Assembly: GCA_963402885.1 (NCBI GenBank)
Contig: OY727100.1
Span: forward strand, 19,935,665 to 19,999,664
Source: Antedon bifida
Lineage: Eukaryota > Echinodermata > Crinoidea > Comatulida > Antedonidae
DNA length: 64,000 nt
Reading direction: 5' to 3'
Made by a program: the position numbers and the translations under genes. Shown here in pieces: positions 46,729 through 58,892 of the stretch. The stretch's first letter is position 1, and every line of letters starts with the position of its first letter. The notes under the pieces were generated by a model. That model was not told where the DNA came from and did not search any database. It was given only the letters and a program-made list of their open reading frames with translations.

Positions 46729-49700
46729 ATGTCCAAGAGGTCTGCAGATGATGGCGATTCCTCTGGAGATGCTTCTGCCAAGAAGTCAAAGACGCAGGAA
46801 TCCAACAATACGTTAGTTCGTCTTTTTTTCAATTGTCATCATCTACCTTTTCTGCCAAAATAAAGTTGAAACTTGTTAGTTTTATAGCAACAAAACACAG
46901 CCTCAGTTTTAAATTGGACACAAACATGTTATATATCTACCAAAACCATTTTAAATTATACAATTTATTTTAGGAATTTCGAACAAGTTGATGTTTGATT
47001 TAAATCTCAGTCAACCAAGTTATGTATTTTTTATTGATCTTATTTTTCCAATTTTACTTACTGTAAGTAACTTCATCTTTAATTTCTTCTTGTTTTAATA
47101 GGCAAACCACTCCAAGCAATGTAATCACACAGATGATGGACATAGCTGAACCAATGTCATCGCTTAAGAAACTGCTTGAACAGAGACTTCAGTGCAATCT
47201 ATCGGAACATGAGCTATATTTACAGAATTTAGTAATGGTACATAATATATTATTTTTTTCCTTTAAGTTCCATTCCGTTACTCGAAAGTCAACATAAGCG
47301 CTCTTGTGCAACTAGTTCCTTTCAGTTGAGTTCCATGTTGACACAATACGTAGTTGTATAGAACACGAACGCTTATCTGGTAACGGTTATCCATATCCCA
47401 CGTGTGAAGCGATTCAGTTTTCAGTTCAGTTTTTGCAAGAAGTCGTTATATACAGTAGTAAATACTTTTTATAAATGCATATATAGCATTCAGATACCGT
47501 CACACTTAAACAAGCAATGTAAAACCCTTACAAATTATTTATTTATCAATGTTTGTTATCAATAATACAGCAATTAGTCATTGAAAACTATTATTTGGCT
47601 TGTAATATATCCTGTTTACGAGGGTTGAGTTTGAATGTGTTTGAGAGAGACTTGATCTGAGCATGATCTAACTAGACTGTAACCACAGCACAACATTCAA
47701 CTGCTAATGTGTACCGATCTGTCAACTCTGATTAATATCCACCCACATTGCATCGTTGCTTTATTTCTCTATTTCAACACTTTCTAATTTGTTTTTGTTT
47801 TTATCGTTATGTTTGTCAGTATAACGTAATAACAAGACATTATCTATGTTTACATAACTTTTCTCTATCAAAGTTAAATTTCTGATTTTTGTATTGGAGT
47901 TACATTGCAGTTTAAGCTTGTACAGTATATTCAAACAAACGTAAAAAGATACCGGTTAATATATTGTTACTTATTCAAATTAAACATAATTTGTAAAACA
48001 TAGCAGCAAAAATGGTGAATTAACTTTTAATTTACATGAGGTAAAAACAAATACAGTATAAAAATACAATTAATTCATAACAATATATAGATACAAAAAG
48101 GCAACCATGAATCATTCATACACAAAATACAAACATTTTACAAAAACATTTTAAAAAATACATTTTAAAATCAAACTTTGCTTTATATTGATGCATTATT
48201 CATTTTAGTTTGATAGCGTGGACAGAACTTAAATGAAATTGCCTCTCACTGATTACTGCCAGAAAATATACATTATTTTAAAATACATACATGTTAACTA
48301 TCAGGTGCAACATACAACTTAACTAATTGCATTGTATGCCTTCAGGAAGTTGAAATAATTAGTTCTTACTTCCTTCCGTTATTGTTTCTCTGTATTAACA
48401 AACTATTTATTTTTAACATCGTAGAACATTCTATGGTTTCACCTTAACCATCTTATGATTACAAAGACAGAAAGTGTGATCCATCATTTATTTAATTTAG
48501 GGTAAACAGTACAGGACTTATTAATTAAATATTTATTCAAATACGTTGTAAAATATGTTGTTTTCCAATTAATACCACACCAAAAAATGTATATGTAGGC
48601 CTACTGTTTTTAAAAGATTGTCGGGTAACATCAAAGGACTTAATTAAAGATTTCTTCAAATAGATTTTATTTTTTTTTTTTTATTTATGTTTTTTTATTT
48701 ATTTATAAGATACTCCAATGAATTACACACCAAAAGAATAATCCTATGTACTGTAATTATTAAATAGGGTATAGTCCAATACTTAAAATACAAATATTTA
48801 ATATAGATTGTAAAATATGTTTAAGATTCTCCAATTTATACATACCAAAAGAATAACCTATGTACTGTGTTAAAACAATTTAGGGTAATAGTCCAATACA
48901 GTGCTTAACACAAATATTTAATAGATTCTTAGGTAAATGTTAAGAATTAATACACACCAAACAAATAATTTGATTTACTGTAAATAAAACCATAGTTTCT
49001 ATATCAGACAGGCTTGTTTTTATGGTCAACCAAAAGTATTTTAGTAGTAAATAAGTATAGTAAAATCAAAATTTAATTTAAATGTTACAAACACATAATT
49101 TTGTACTTGGATGATTGTTTTTAGACTTTAGTATTCTATAATCAGTTTTTTAGTAAGCAAAATGTTTTATTAATTATAATATTACAGAAATAATGTCTGG
49201 AATAACACCAACCTAACCTTGGGTTGATAATTTGTACTACACTTCCTTTTCCAATAAAATTAAACTTAATTAATAACATCTACGGCATACCCGTGGCTGC
49301 GAGTACTGCACACTGTAATATCTATTAAGATCTACACTATCAAACTAGTTTGACAAAAAAAAGTGTGATGTGCCCAAATATGGTAGTGATATACCCAAAT
49401 ATAGTAGTGGTATGACATCACCATGTCCATATATGGGCATGTCACATCAAGTTTGATAGTGTAGACATAGTTTAGCTAAACTGTTCACTCTGACCGCAAA
49501 GAACCTGGAGGAAGTTTTTATTTTAACGTAGGATATAATCATTAGGGCGAGCACGGTTCGAAGCGTGATCACGATTGGCACTCGGGTGTCGAGTAGCGAA
49601 ACTTTAACAACTCATGTACGCGGCACTGTTTATGTCTGCCTGTCTTGTTTCAGGCCTAATTGACGAGTAACTCGGCTAACGTTATCAAGAGCGTCAGACT

Positions 49701-52700
49701 GCTAGGGAGGAAATCGCATTTGAGTGGTACAAGGCTTGCTAGCTTTAATAACAACCCCTGCCATCCCCAGGGTATTGTTCCCGTAATTGCAGTAAGGGGA
49801 GTGAGTATCTCTTAGGAATGGTATTGTGGTTTGGAATCTGTTAGGAATCTAACTATCACTTTACTTTTTCGCCGCATTTTCTTATCAGTTACAACTTCAC
49901 AGTGTTCTGTATCGATTGGAAGAAATCTATTATTACTCGTCGTGGATTGTTGCAATTGTTAATAGTGTTGTCCCAATTTAACAAACTTTTTTTGGTTGTT
50001 ATAATTCAAGCACAGGGTGGGCGAGTGCTGATAAGGCAATCTAAATGTGATTACAGGAAGTCGTTGTACCAAACATGTTTATTTATTTAATAATTTAATA
50101 GTAATTCATGCTTGTTGTGTGAAACAAAATGCTCTGTAATGTTGGTGAACAACATTTATAAAATATTGTAATAGTTTAATACGCTGCTTTTTCACAATTC
50201 ATAGAAAATATGCAAAATGCTTGATCAAAATATCATAACAGTTAGAGGAAAAATGGCAAACTCAGCACTGTGCTGTGGTCAAAACAATATAGATTATTTG
50301 ATAAATATCCTAGAAAGTAGGAAACCTTTTGCCATTTTCTCCCTGACTGATAAGTGTAAGGCTACACAAATTGTGTATTTTTTCGAGAATGCTGGATCTA
50401 TTAATAAGATAACATAATGTATAATATCATAATATCACATAATGATAACCATAACGGAAGAATAATAAGTCATTTTGTCCTACTGTATGGGATTGTTTTC
50501 ATTTTGCACAATAAATCAAGCCACACAAAAGACTTTCAACTAAAATATCAAGAGGGATAATTTTTACCGCTATATTCTGCAATTACTATATTCAAGTTAG
50601 TTATATAAAAAATAAATGTTAACTCTTTTGATAAACCAGTTGCCAAGTGCTTACTTGCTACGTTTCGGCTATTTTCAGTAGCCTTGGTCACGCAAATGGC
50701 ATTGACATGATTTTCTGTCATTCGTCATGACGAATGACAGAAAATCATGTCAACGTCATTGGTTTATCAAAAAAGTTAACATTTATTTTTAAATATCCAT
50801 TTGAAACCAGATGAAATTTTTTGAGAAGTTATAGTTATAGTAAGTAATTATTTCACTTAAGTCAATAAATATTTAAGACTTTTACTTTAACAAAGTGTGA
50901 ATGCCGAGCTGTAATACTTCATAAATGATTACTTTGATTTATTTTCTATTTCTTTCAGGTGGATGGAAGCAAGAGTCTCTTAGAGCAGGGAGTGTCAGCA
51001 GAAGGCATCGTGCAATTCAGTGTTCAAGTAATCTCAGGTCTTGGTTAGTTTTATTATTCCAGTTGCTTTTACTCTTTCAGAATATTCTCTTTTACTGATT
51101 TTTGGAATTGACCTACTGTACTGTAGAATTTTAGAAAAAAGTCAGTCAAATACACAAGTACTTACTTAAGTAAAATATGGTAAATAATGTCTTTGTCTGG
51201 GATAAATCAAATTCCATACACTCCTGTTTTCCATAATATTGGGAAGCTGCTTGATTTTGTATTAATAATATGTTCTTGCTCAGACAATTATCTTTTGAAA
51301 CTGTTATCTTAATGTTTCATTTGATGAAATCATCATGTTTACAAATTAGAATATAGGTTGTTATTCATTCATTCAATCTTTTATTTCGGAATCTCTGGTC
51401 CATAGAAAGTAAAATTACATATAAATGAAAACAAGACTGTACTAATTACTACTACTCATCTCAGGATGGCATTCCTGATTTGTTGATGATGAATTCAATG
51501 TTTAGTTATATTTTTTTTACAGGCTCGAAACCAAGGTTGAACATTGTGGATATTGTGAAACCAATTATTGAAACAGTTGAAATTCCAATAGACTCTGCTC
51601 AGCAAGGTTAGTAAACTGTATAAAAAAGTAAACTGTTATGGTGAGTTACAGTAGCTATTTTCTTTTCCCTTTATCAGTCCGAGTTTTCTTCCCTGTTATG
51701 TTTATCATTTATATTTCTGAATATCTTGGATTTGGAATGCTTATTTCCCATAATTCTAATTATTTTTTTAATAATGTTTTTTCCACAATAGAAGCAACTA
51801 CAACTGAAGAAATTACTGAAACCATAGACAATGGTCAGGTGACACGATGGGTGCTATGCAACAGTTACAGGGACGAGGAAGAGAAACATGGTATCAGTCA
51901 TGGTAAGTTACTCATCTTTTCCATTTTGTCAAATCTTACTTAACACCCTGATGCAAAGCTGTACTCCACAATAGTTAAAAACAAACAAAAACCAGCCTGT
52001 TGTTCTGGAACCTACTGCTTATTACTTGCTCAAATCTAACCCCGGTCTAGAAGCATGAGCACCATGATAATGATCTGGAAGTCTTGAGTTCAAATCCCAC
52101 CCTAGAATTACTTGCAAATTTTACTTAGTATAAAGTACAAAAAAAGGCAAACATTTGACCAATTAAAATTGTATGTTTTTTTTTAAAAGCAAAATCATTA
52201 CATTTATTAACAACTACAACTACAACGTTTATTTTTCCTGTTTTTGGAGTACAATACAGATCTTTAAATTTACTTTATTTTTCTATTTTGTTAATACTTT
52301 TCTTATAGATCCATGTCTTTGGAGTATTGAAAACACGATACATTGGTTGAATTGGTCTAGTAATGAGTTCAACATTGCGCTGGGCGACAGAATTGATCAG
52401 ATGAAGATGAAAGGTAGCGAGTTGTGCGCCCTCAGCAAAAAAGATTTCTTAGACAAGTTGTCAAAACCTGCCGGAGAACTGATCTGGACGCATCTGCAAC
52501 TCCTGAAAAAATGTAAATTATTTTTTGGAAACATATTGAACATCTACTGCAAATACTGCAGTAACTACATAAATATTATAACTGTAAACTGTAGAAATAT
52601 TGACAGAAATTCTTCTGTTAATGTATTTCTGGCTAGGTGACCCAGTATAGATAGAGGCCTACCCAGTGTGGTCTCGTGTTATTTAGATATATGATATATG

Positions 52701-55217
52701 ATAACAGATATCGCCTTTTATATTGGTGAAATATAATAACTCCTTGGGAATGATATATATGGACAATGTTATCCAGTCGTACAGCAACTGCCACAAAACA
52801 CTATCATATGTTTCCTTTGGGTAAACATTGTATTATTTTCATTTCGTAATGTTTCAATAATGCTGCGCTATCATTATCTTTTAAATCATTTTACATTCTC
52901 TTTCAGCTGCTGGGCATTCCGCTCCAAATGTAACCGTTGAAGGTATATACTATTTTTATGTTATTTATCCTACCATATAATCTATACTTGTTATAATTAT
53001 CCGTGGTCCTAGGCTAACTCTGACAGCTTATCAGAGGTAATCATGCCTTCTTCATCCCCCAAAAGCTGTTGGATGTATCTCAGAAAGTTGGTTCTCTGCC
53101 TTCCTGGTTTTCTTTTCCCATGTTGAGGAACATACAGAGCGTACTCTTTGCATGGTTCATCATCAGGCATTCGAAGCACGTGGCCCAGGAACTTCAATTG
53201 GCGGGATCTAACGTTTTCCAATAGCGGTGTGGTCTTGGTTAGGTCATAGATAGAAGCATTTAGTATAACTGATTGATAGAAAGCCCATAGATTTCATTGC
53301 ACACGAGCAATTGATCGTAGGCACGACAATGCAACCACTACAACATTTTGAAATACTGTAGGTGGGGGCATAAAAATTGTAAAATGATGTGCTGAACCTT
53401 ACCTAATGACTTTTTAAACTACTTTTTTTAACAGGACCAGCTCCATTAGCAGCACCAGAGGGTAAGTTTCTTCAATCTGTTGATATAGTTGTCATGATGG
53501 TAGTAGTTATATTGCAAATATATGTTGATTGTTGCTTATAGCCCCAAAAATGCATATATTCATAGTATAATGGTTAATCTATTTTATTCCAGTTGTAGCC
53601 CATGTAGCCACAGTAAAAACAACAACAAAATCACATTCCCCTCGTATAACAGCTCACAGTGGTGACGAGAAGCTCTCACCGGGAAACAGAACAGGTAGGA
53701 TATTTTGCTCATTTTGAATACTTTATAGATTTAACATTATTTTTAATTTATTCATAATTCATTGGCACTATTAGTTCATTATGCCACACAATAACAAATG
53801 GCCTTCAGTAGTTTTTGGTAAAGTGCTTGTTTCTTCTTAGTGTCCCCTTAATAGGGGTGTCCGCTGGTTAGGGGTGGGCCATATGTTAAAACATCTATTT
53901 TCCCTCATTCATTTCACAAGAAAATATCCCCTTAATAGGAGTGTCTCCTGGTTAGGGTTGAACTTTAAAACATATATTTTCCATTTCCACATCATATGTT
54001 CCCTTAATAGAGGTGATCCAAAGGGTAGGTTATACTGTATAGAATAGTCCAAATTTCTCTAAAAACATTGCAATACAAACTATTAAATGTAATTTAGCTA
54101 AAATATAAACTAAATTGTAACATTTTAAATACAGGAAACAATGGTCAGATCCAACTTTGGCAGTTTCTTCTTGAGCTATTAACAGACAAAGATTCCCGTG
54201 ATTGTATTTGCTGGGTTGGGGATAATGGAGAGTTCAAGTTAATTGACCCAGAGGTCGTCGCTCAACGATGGGGCGCTAGGAAAAACAAACCATTGATGAA
54301 TTACGAGAAACTGAGTCGTGCTCTTCGTTACTACTATGATGGCGACATGATAGCTAAGGTGCATGGGAAGCGGTTTGTTTACAAGTTTGTGTGTGATCTG
54401 CGAAACCTGCTCGGCTATAGCGCAGCAGAGTTAAATAAACTGGTGGTTGAATGTGAACAGCGTATTATGTAAGTTTAAGTTTTTTGTTTTATGTTTGTGG
54501 TTCAAACTTCAAAAATATCTACAAGAAAAGTACTAAATCCTATTGTAGACATCTTTGTTTTAAATCAAACGTCTAAAACATATTTTACCTACAGTAAAGT
54601 ACTATTATTACATTTGATTTCCTTTATTCTACTAAACAAATCATAGAGAAATGTATGAGAAATTGGAATGTATGGGAAAATAATTTCAACCATTGTATTA
54701 CAATCTTAAATTTGTAAAAACTATTCAGATATTAGATATATTCTTGAAAAACGTCTCAAAGCCATTTCTGGTTCTTTTTTTAATCAAGCATGAAACTAAA
54801 TTGTTTTGAAAACCTAATGTAGTGTCATTTTCATTTGAAAACATGCAATAGTCATGTCACCAAAATGCTGTAATACTAATTTAATACAAAATAAACTTTA
54901 CTATTCTTATGCCTAATGAAAAAGTAATTCACACTGATCTAGGCCTACTTATGTCTACATAAAGCTCTGTCTACACTATCAAACTTGTTTTACAAACAAA
55001 TATGGTAGTGATATGACCAAATATGGTAGTGTTATGACCAAATATGGTAGTGTTATGACCAAATACGCTAGTGATATGACATCATCATGTCGATGGGCAC
55101 ATCACATTTTTAGTCACATAAAGTTTGATAGTGTAGACAAGGCCTAACACTTAAATTTGATTTATTAAACCTTGTAGGAAAAAAAGAATGCACTCATCAG
55201 CCAGTCAGAAGAATTGA
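46729..55217 (+). CDS. GABPA: GA-binding protein alpha (ETS factor), 11 coding exons, 413 aa
   Basis: Exons: 46729-46811, 47102-47237, 50959-51043, 51523-51606, 51792-51902, 52309-52512, 52907-52942, 53435-53461, 53593-53694, 54135-54468, 55178-55217. They sum to 1,242 nt in continuous phase. GABP alpha binds GGAA sites through its ETS domain and pairs with GABP beta to drive nuclear-encoded mitochondrial and housekeeping genes. Domains: the N-terminal OST-like region ([24 protein letters not shown]), the PNT/SAM domain about 167-234 ([13 protein letters not shown]), the ETS domain about 296-376 ([14 protein letters not shown], Arg351 and Arg354 in [21 protein letters not shown]), then a [11 protein letters not shown] tail. 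[15 protein letters not shown] is typical of GABPA. Human GABPA is 454 aa; the shortfall lies in the linkers and the C-terminal tail. The ATG is the first in frame after the acceptor. Reading through the last donor would stop at once (ATG TAA, 401 aa). Confidence 0.95.
48206..48230. mobile_element. Solo terminal repeat of MITE family 1
   Basis: TAGTTTGATAGCGTGGACAG followed by AACTT matches one family terminus. No partner end is nearby. Confidence 0.5.
48495..48990. repeat. Degenerate ~120-bp tandem repeat
   Basis: Four diverged units share TTAGGGTA, a CCAATAC- or GGACTTA-type block, AAATATTTA, AGATTCTCCAATT and ACACCAAAAGAATAA in the same order. The third copy region is interrupted by a T-rich run near 48666. 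Confidence 0.6.
49329..49473. mobile_element. MITE family 1, copy d
   Basis: Both ends are kept (TCTACACTATCAAACTAGTT and GTTTGATAGTGTAGACATAG). It contains two tandem 20-bp internal units. It lies in GABPA intron 2. Confidence 0.75.
50606..50795. mobile_element. Nested palindromic element
   Basis: Outer inverted repeats of about 30 bp (around AAATGTTAACT...GATAAACCA) enclose a perfect 52-bp palindrome at 50702-50753. On the minus strand, GGCTA/TAGCC plus GAAACGTAGC (plus 50658-50683) repeats the hairpin-GAAAC motif seen elsewhere. Confidence 0.7.
52040..52110 (+). repeat. Degraded tRNA-derived repeat
   Basis: A B-box-like GAGTTCAAATCCC lies at 52086-52098. The A-box is barely recognisable. 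It lies in a GABPA intron. Confidence 0.3.
53009..53221 (-). pseudogene. Non-LTR retrotransposon C-terminal remnant
   Basis: The minus-strand frame encodes [20 protein letters not shown] then [17 protein letters not shown]. This is the characteristic LGHVLRM...GKRKxGRxRTxW-like tail of endonuclease/reverse-transcriptase retrotransposons. Only the C-terminus is present, inside the GABPA intron after exon 7. It is a dead 5'-truncated copy, not a host gene. Confidence 0.75.
53838..54030. repeat. CCCCTTAATAGGGG-type repeat, three tandem pieces
   Basis: TCCCCTTAATAGGGGTGTCC, CCCCTTAATAGGAGTGTCTC and CCCTTAATAGAGGTGATCC follow each other at ~95- and ~75-bp spacing, each with a GTTAGGG-like or GGTAGG-like block. 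They lie just before the ETS-domain exon of GABPA. Confidence 0.65.
54962..55143. mobile_element. MITE family 1, copy e, in the last GABPA intron
   Basis: CTCTGTCTACACTATCAAAC at the left and GTTTGATAGTGTAGACAAGG at the right. It contains about four 20-bp internal units, the most in this window. Its right end lies 34 bp before the first base of the last coding exon. Confidence 0.85.
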
Positions 55218-55697
55218 AATTCATTTCTTGTCTGATGCCGACCTAGGTAAAACAACAAAGTTATAAAATAAGGACAAAGATAACATAACATGTTAATACT
55301 GTATTATTATATGAAAAAGAGGAGTTGATACGGACAGCGCTGTTTATAGTTTGGCCGAAGATCACGTCTTAAAAGAAATAATGTAATGAAATAGATCAAG
55401 CTTTGCTCTGTTGGCAGATGCCACAGTTAAAGAAATGTCTAGGCTTTCTGAAAGTATTATTGAACAATATAACACTAAATCCATGGCACCAACCACTAAA
55501 AAATGGATAGATGGTGCTAAATAATCAATAATGGTATCATTGATGTCACATTATATCTGTAGGGCTACAACGATAATTATAATAAGTGAATTTTACTCTC
55601 TTTTTTTGGAAGTTGTGAGACTACCAAAAATGTCTGCCACGACTTTTGGGAGACTTGGGGTATCAAGAAGAGTTTGTCTTTGTTGTCTATTTTAAGA

Positions 55698-55703
55698 AAT
55701 AAA
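55698..55703 (+). terminator. GABPA: Possible GABPA poly(A) signal
   Basis: AATAAA about 480 bp after the stop codon. Other A/T-rich hexamers exist, so this choice is weak. Confidence 0.25.
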
Positions 55704-57474
55704 ATAATGATAAATATAATTTAAAACTTTAATCAGTACTAAAATTGGCATAAGCTAACCAAACGTTATATATGTAAAACAAAGTTGTACAAGAATCCAA
55801 CTTAAAATACAAAGTGATGAATTAAGAATTAATTATTAGCACTGTAGTATAGTTATACAGTAGTATTGTACAACATACTATAGTATTATACTACATACAT
55901 ACTTAGCTAGCATATAGCCTCTTCTGCCATCACTGGCCATCTTTTGGTATTTTTTTATCGACTGAGGCACGGCTTGCATGCTCATATCTACTGAGTTAGA
56001 CTCGGGCTTGTTTGATTGCTGGCCAGGCAATGTGATATTCTTCAAAGTGTAAGCAGTTGCCTGAGGCCTCTGGTGGTGGTTAAGGGATCCTATAGTGACC
56101 ATCCAAATCTGGAGGCCTTGTGCGTTTTAACCTTTTCCGATATGTTTTAATGCCTGTTGTTTTCTCTGAGCCCTGCTCAGGATCTCCTGGGTTTGAGCGC
56201 TCATAGCCTTTACGCCGCTGAGTGTAAGAATGTACCCAGATGGGGAGGTGTTTTGGCTATGCCTTCCTTTAGAATAGATGGGTTACTGACCCTTCTGTTA
56301 AATATTAGACTTTTATTTGTAAATATTTGTATTATAGCTTTCATACTTCTGATAGAGAGTTTGTAACCAGGCCTATCATGTAAATATAAACAAAGAGAGA
56401 TGCTTTCCAATTCGACTATGAATGCCCCTAACATGGCCATATTCACCATGTCGCACAAACTCAGGCCATTCACACTGCTAAAGGAAACACTTAAAATTGA
56501 AAAATACTTAAACGAAACCATTGTTTTTTCCTCCAACTAGAGAACAATTTTTGGAACAATGCCTAGCTTTTCTGTTTAATAAAAACCAGAAATTCTTTAT
56601 TCTGGAAAACTAACCTAAAAAAACATCAATTTTATCTCGTTTTAAATACATTTTATACAACATAAATACTTATGAGTTGAAACATGTATAGCTGCCCAAA
56701 AGTAAAATGTTTTCATCTTGTATTTCGGGTTTGATTCCGATCTCAAAGGCTAGGCCGCTCATGCAGTCTATTGGATTTTAACCGCGGAGAAAACCAATTA
56801 TAGGCTGCGAACTCAACGGGTTGATTTGCGGTGTCACACTATTTATCGGCCTATCGCGTGATGCATGTTTACAAAAAGGTACCTATTTGAAGTATCAATG
56901 TCATGTCACAAACAATTGACCAATCAAATTGCAACTATACACTTACGATATGTGTGCTATAAATTGCATAAATCTATTGGGAAACAAATCAATATTATGT
57001 ACTGATAATATCTGAGACAACAATTTGTCTCAGATAATACATGTTCTGCCTTCCTAGGTAAAGTAAATATAAAGTAACCAGACAAATATGTTTGAAATGG
57101 ATAATAGTAGCTTAACCATGGAGAGTAACATTTTATCTAATTTTATACCTCCATGGCCTAATTAGTAATCAGTCTCCGATGTTTTTTATGATAACACGTA
57201 AAAAATTATCCGAATTTGGTTAGGCCGAATTCATATAGGCCTAAGTTTCGATTAAGTAGTTATGCCTTACTTGGTGAGTCTCCCATTGCGTGACTGTAAA
57301 ATTGTATCGTATCTTCAAAGTGTACATGCTGTAAAATAAAAAATAATCGTTACAAACTTTACTCTGTCTATTTTTGTGATTCATTCTATTGACTAAGTGT
57401 TGTAATGTAAATGATAGGCCTGCTGCTAATTGTATCTTGAAAGAATGTGAGGAGGTAACGACGACGTGATTCCA
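55704..57474. other. Intergenic, no gene confirmed
   Basis: The open frames at 55878 (minus), 56157 (plus) and 56210 (minus) overlap each other on opposite strands, with no splice context or recognised family. The segment near 55910-56250 has higher GC and may be an old repeat. Confidence 0.4.
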
Positions 57475-57749
57475 CAGGGGCGGACGCAGGGGTGTTGCCC
57501 TAGTTGCCCGGGGCAACACCATTGATTTCATAGTAAATGTTTTTTTCTGTCACTAAATTGAAATTTAGATCCCATTCATCGTACAGTATACAATATCCAT
57601 AACGTCATAACGTACAGGACTAGAAGAGAATTTGTAAATTGGCAGACTGCACAGTAAAATAGGCCTGCACAGTAAAATAGACCTACTCAGTGTCTACAGC
57701 CTTGGACTCTTTGGAGAACCCCCTTAAAATAGTCCTGCGACCGCCCCTG
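57475..57749. mobile_element. hAT-like MITE (275 bp)
   Basis: The ends CAGGGGCGGACGCAGG and CCTGCGACCGCCCCTG are inverted repeats with one mismatch, and the CAGGGGCGG start is typical of non-autonomous hAT elements. The flanking 8-bp sequences match poorly. The interior is non-coding. Confidence 0.6.
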
Positions 57750-58129
57750 AATCCCAAACCTGTTGTAATGCCAGTAACGTTTCACTTGTTCTAATGACGT
57801 CAACGTCAATTCTTTTTCCTTCGTGTTTTACTTTCCTCTAATTTGTATTTTAAAGTATCAGCATATGTGGAAATCTTTGTTTTTTGCCAACGATCTGAAA
57901 TATTATTTTTCATCATTTGGTATCTCTTAAAATATAAACAATATTGTTTATATTCTTTTTTTGTGAATGGATTGTATATTGCAACAATATCGCATAATTA
58001 AATAATAATAATTATGGAATGGATATATGTATCTGACAAACTCCAATGGTGGACCTGCATTCCTTCCTATCGTGCATACATATCTATATTTTCGAAGCAA
58101 ATCCACATGTATTTGATATTTTGTGTTTG

Positions 58130-58490
58130 TCTTCAAACTGAGGAAATTCGGATTAGGACCTCCACGGACCCACGGCAGCCAGCAGTGGAGCGCCTACCAG
58201 ATCAGCACACCGGCATGCGAATAGTGTACCAAGTTCTTTAACGTGCACTGCTTAGTACACGAGACCAACGGCTTTACATCCCATCCAAAGGACGAGGCAA
58301 TGAGAGTAAAAGTATCTTAATAATGATACAGAAAGGCTCGAACCCAAGCCTATCACATGCTAGTCCGATATTACACCATCACTCTCCGCTGGTATATACA
58401 GCACCCTGCCGCGATTCCACGCGGTCTCCCATCCAGAATGCAGCCAGGCCCAACATTGATTAACCGGTGTTTCAATGCTGTAATGCCGTA
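58130..58490 (-). repeat. 5S-rRNA-derived SINE, copy 2
   Basis: On the minus strand 58490-58396 resembles a 5S rRNA gene. Plus-strand blocks TACAGCACCC, GGTCTCCCATCC (intact C-box complement) and GCCAGGCCCAACATTGATTA match. It shares the aberrant AACCGGTGTTTCAA block with copy 1 and lacks about 17 bp next to it. The body down to 58130 includes a tRNA-like B-box complement GGCTCGAACCC near 58336. Confidence 0.6.
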
Positions 58491-58892
58491 TGTGTCCACG
58501 CTCGTCGGTCTTCCAATTGATCCAGGTGACAAATCCAGCAAACTACTCGTTCCTTTTTCATTGTCTATAGACTCGTAATAATGAATACTACATATAAATA
58601 ACTTTTCAGTAATAGGGCGTTTTAGATTGCAACATTACTAATTAGTGTTAGAAGTGATAAATTGACATTTACATCATTAGAAAAAGTGTAAAGAAATGAT
58701 AATTAAATCGGTTGCGTTTGAAGTTTAACAAGATCTCGATACTTAACAATTATCATACCGTATCAGGGTAGATAGTTGTTGATAACTTATGTTTATTAAC
58801 GATTGTCACCGTTCAAAGATCAAAGTTAGAAATCGGCCCATTTGTGCATTTTGGATTTGACGATATTTCGGATACCAACAATAAGAAGAAGA

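Larger units (their letters stand above)
47238..50958 (+). other. Large GABPA intron 2 (3.7 kb)
   Basis: AT-rich and rich in small repeats (a solo MITE end at 48206, a degenerate tandem repeat at 48495, a MITE at 49329, a palindromic element at 50612). The short open frames at 49902 and 50217 show no family resemblance. Confidence 0.6.

Noticed and set aside
52173-52640. 155-codon open frame taken as one protein
   Set aside because: Only 52309-52512 is exonic (GABPA PNT domain). The ends are intron sequence.
56157-56536. Overlapping plus- and minus-strand frames
   Set aside because: Each would exclude the other, and neither shows a domain or codon signal.
57241-57531. 96-codon minus-strand frame
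   Set aside because: Its start lies inside the hAT-like MITE end. This is a common spurious reading of such termini.
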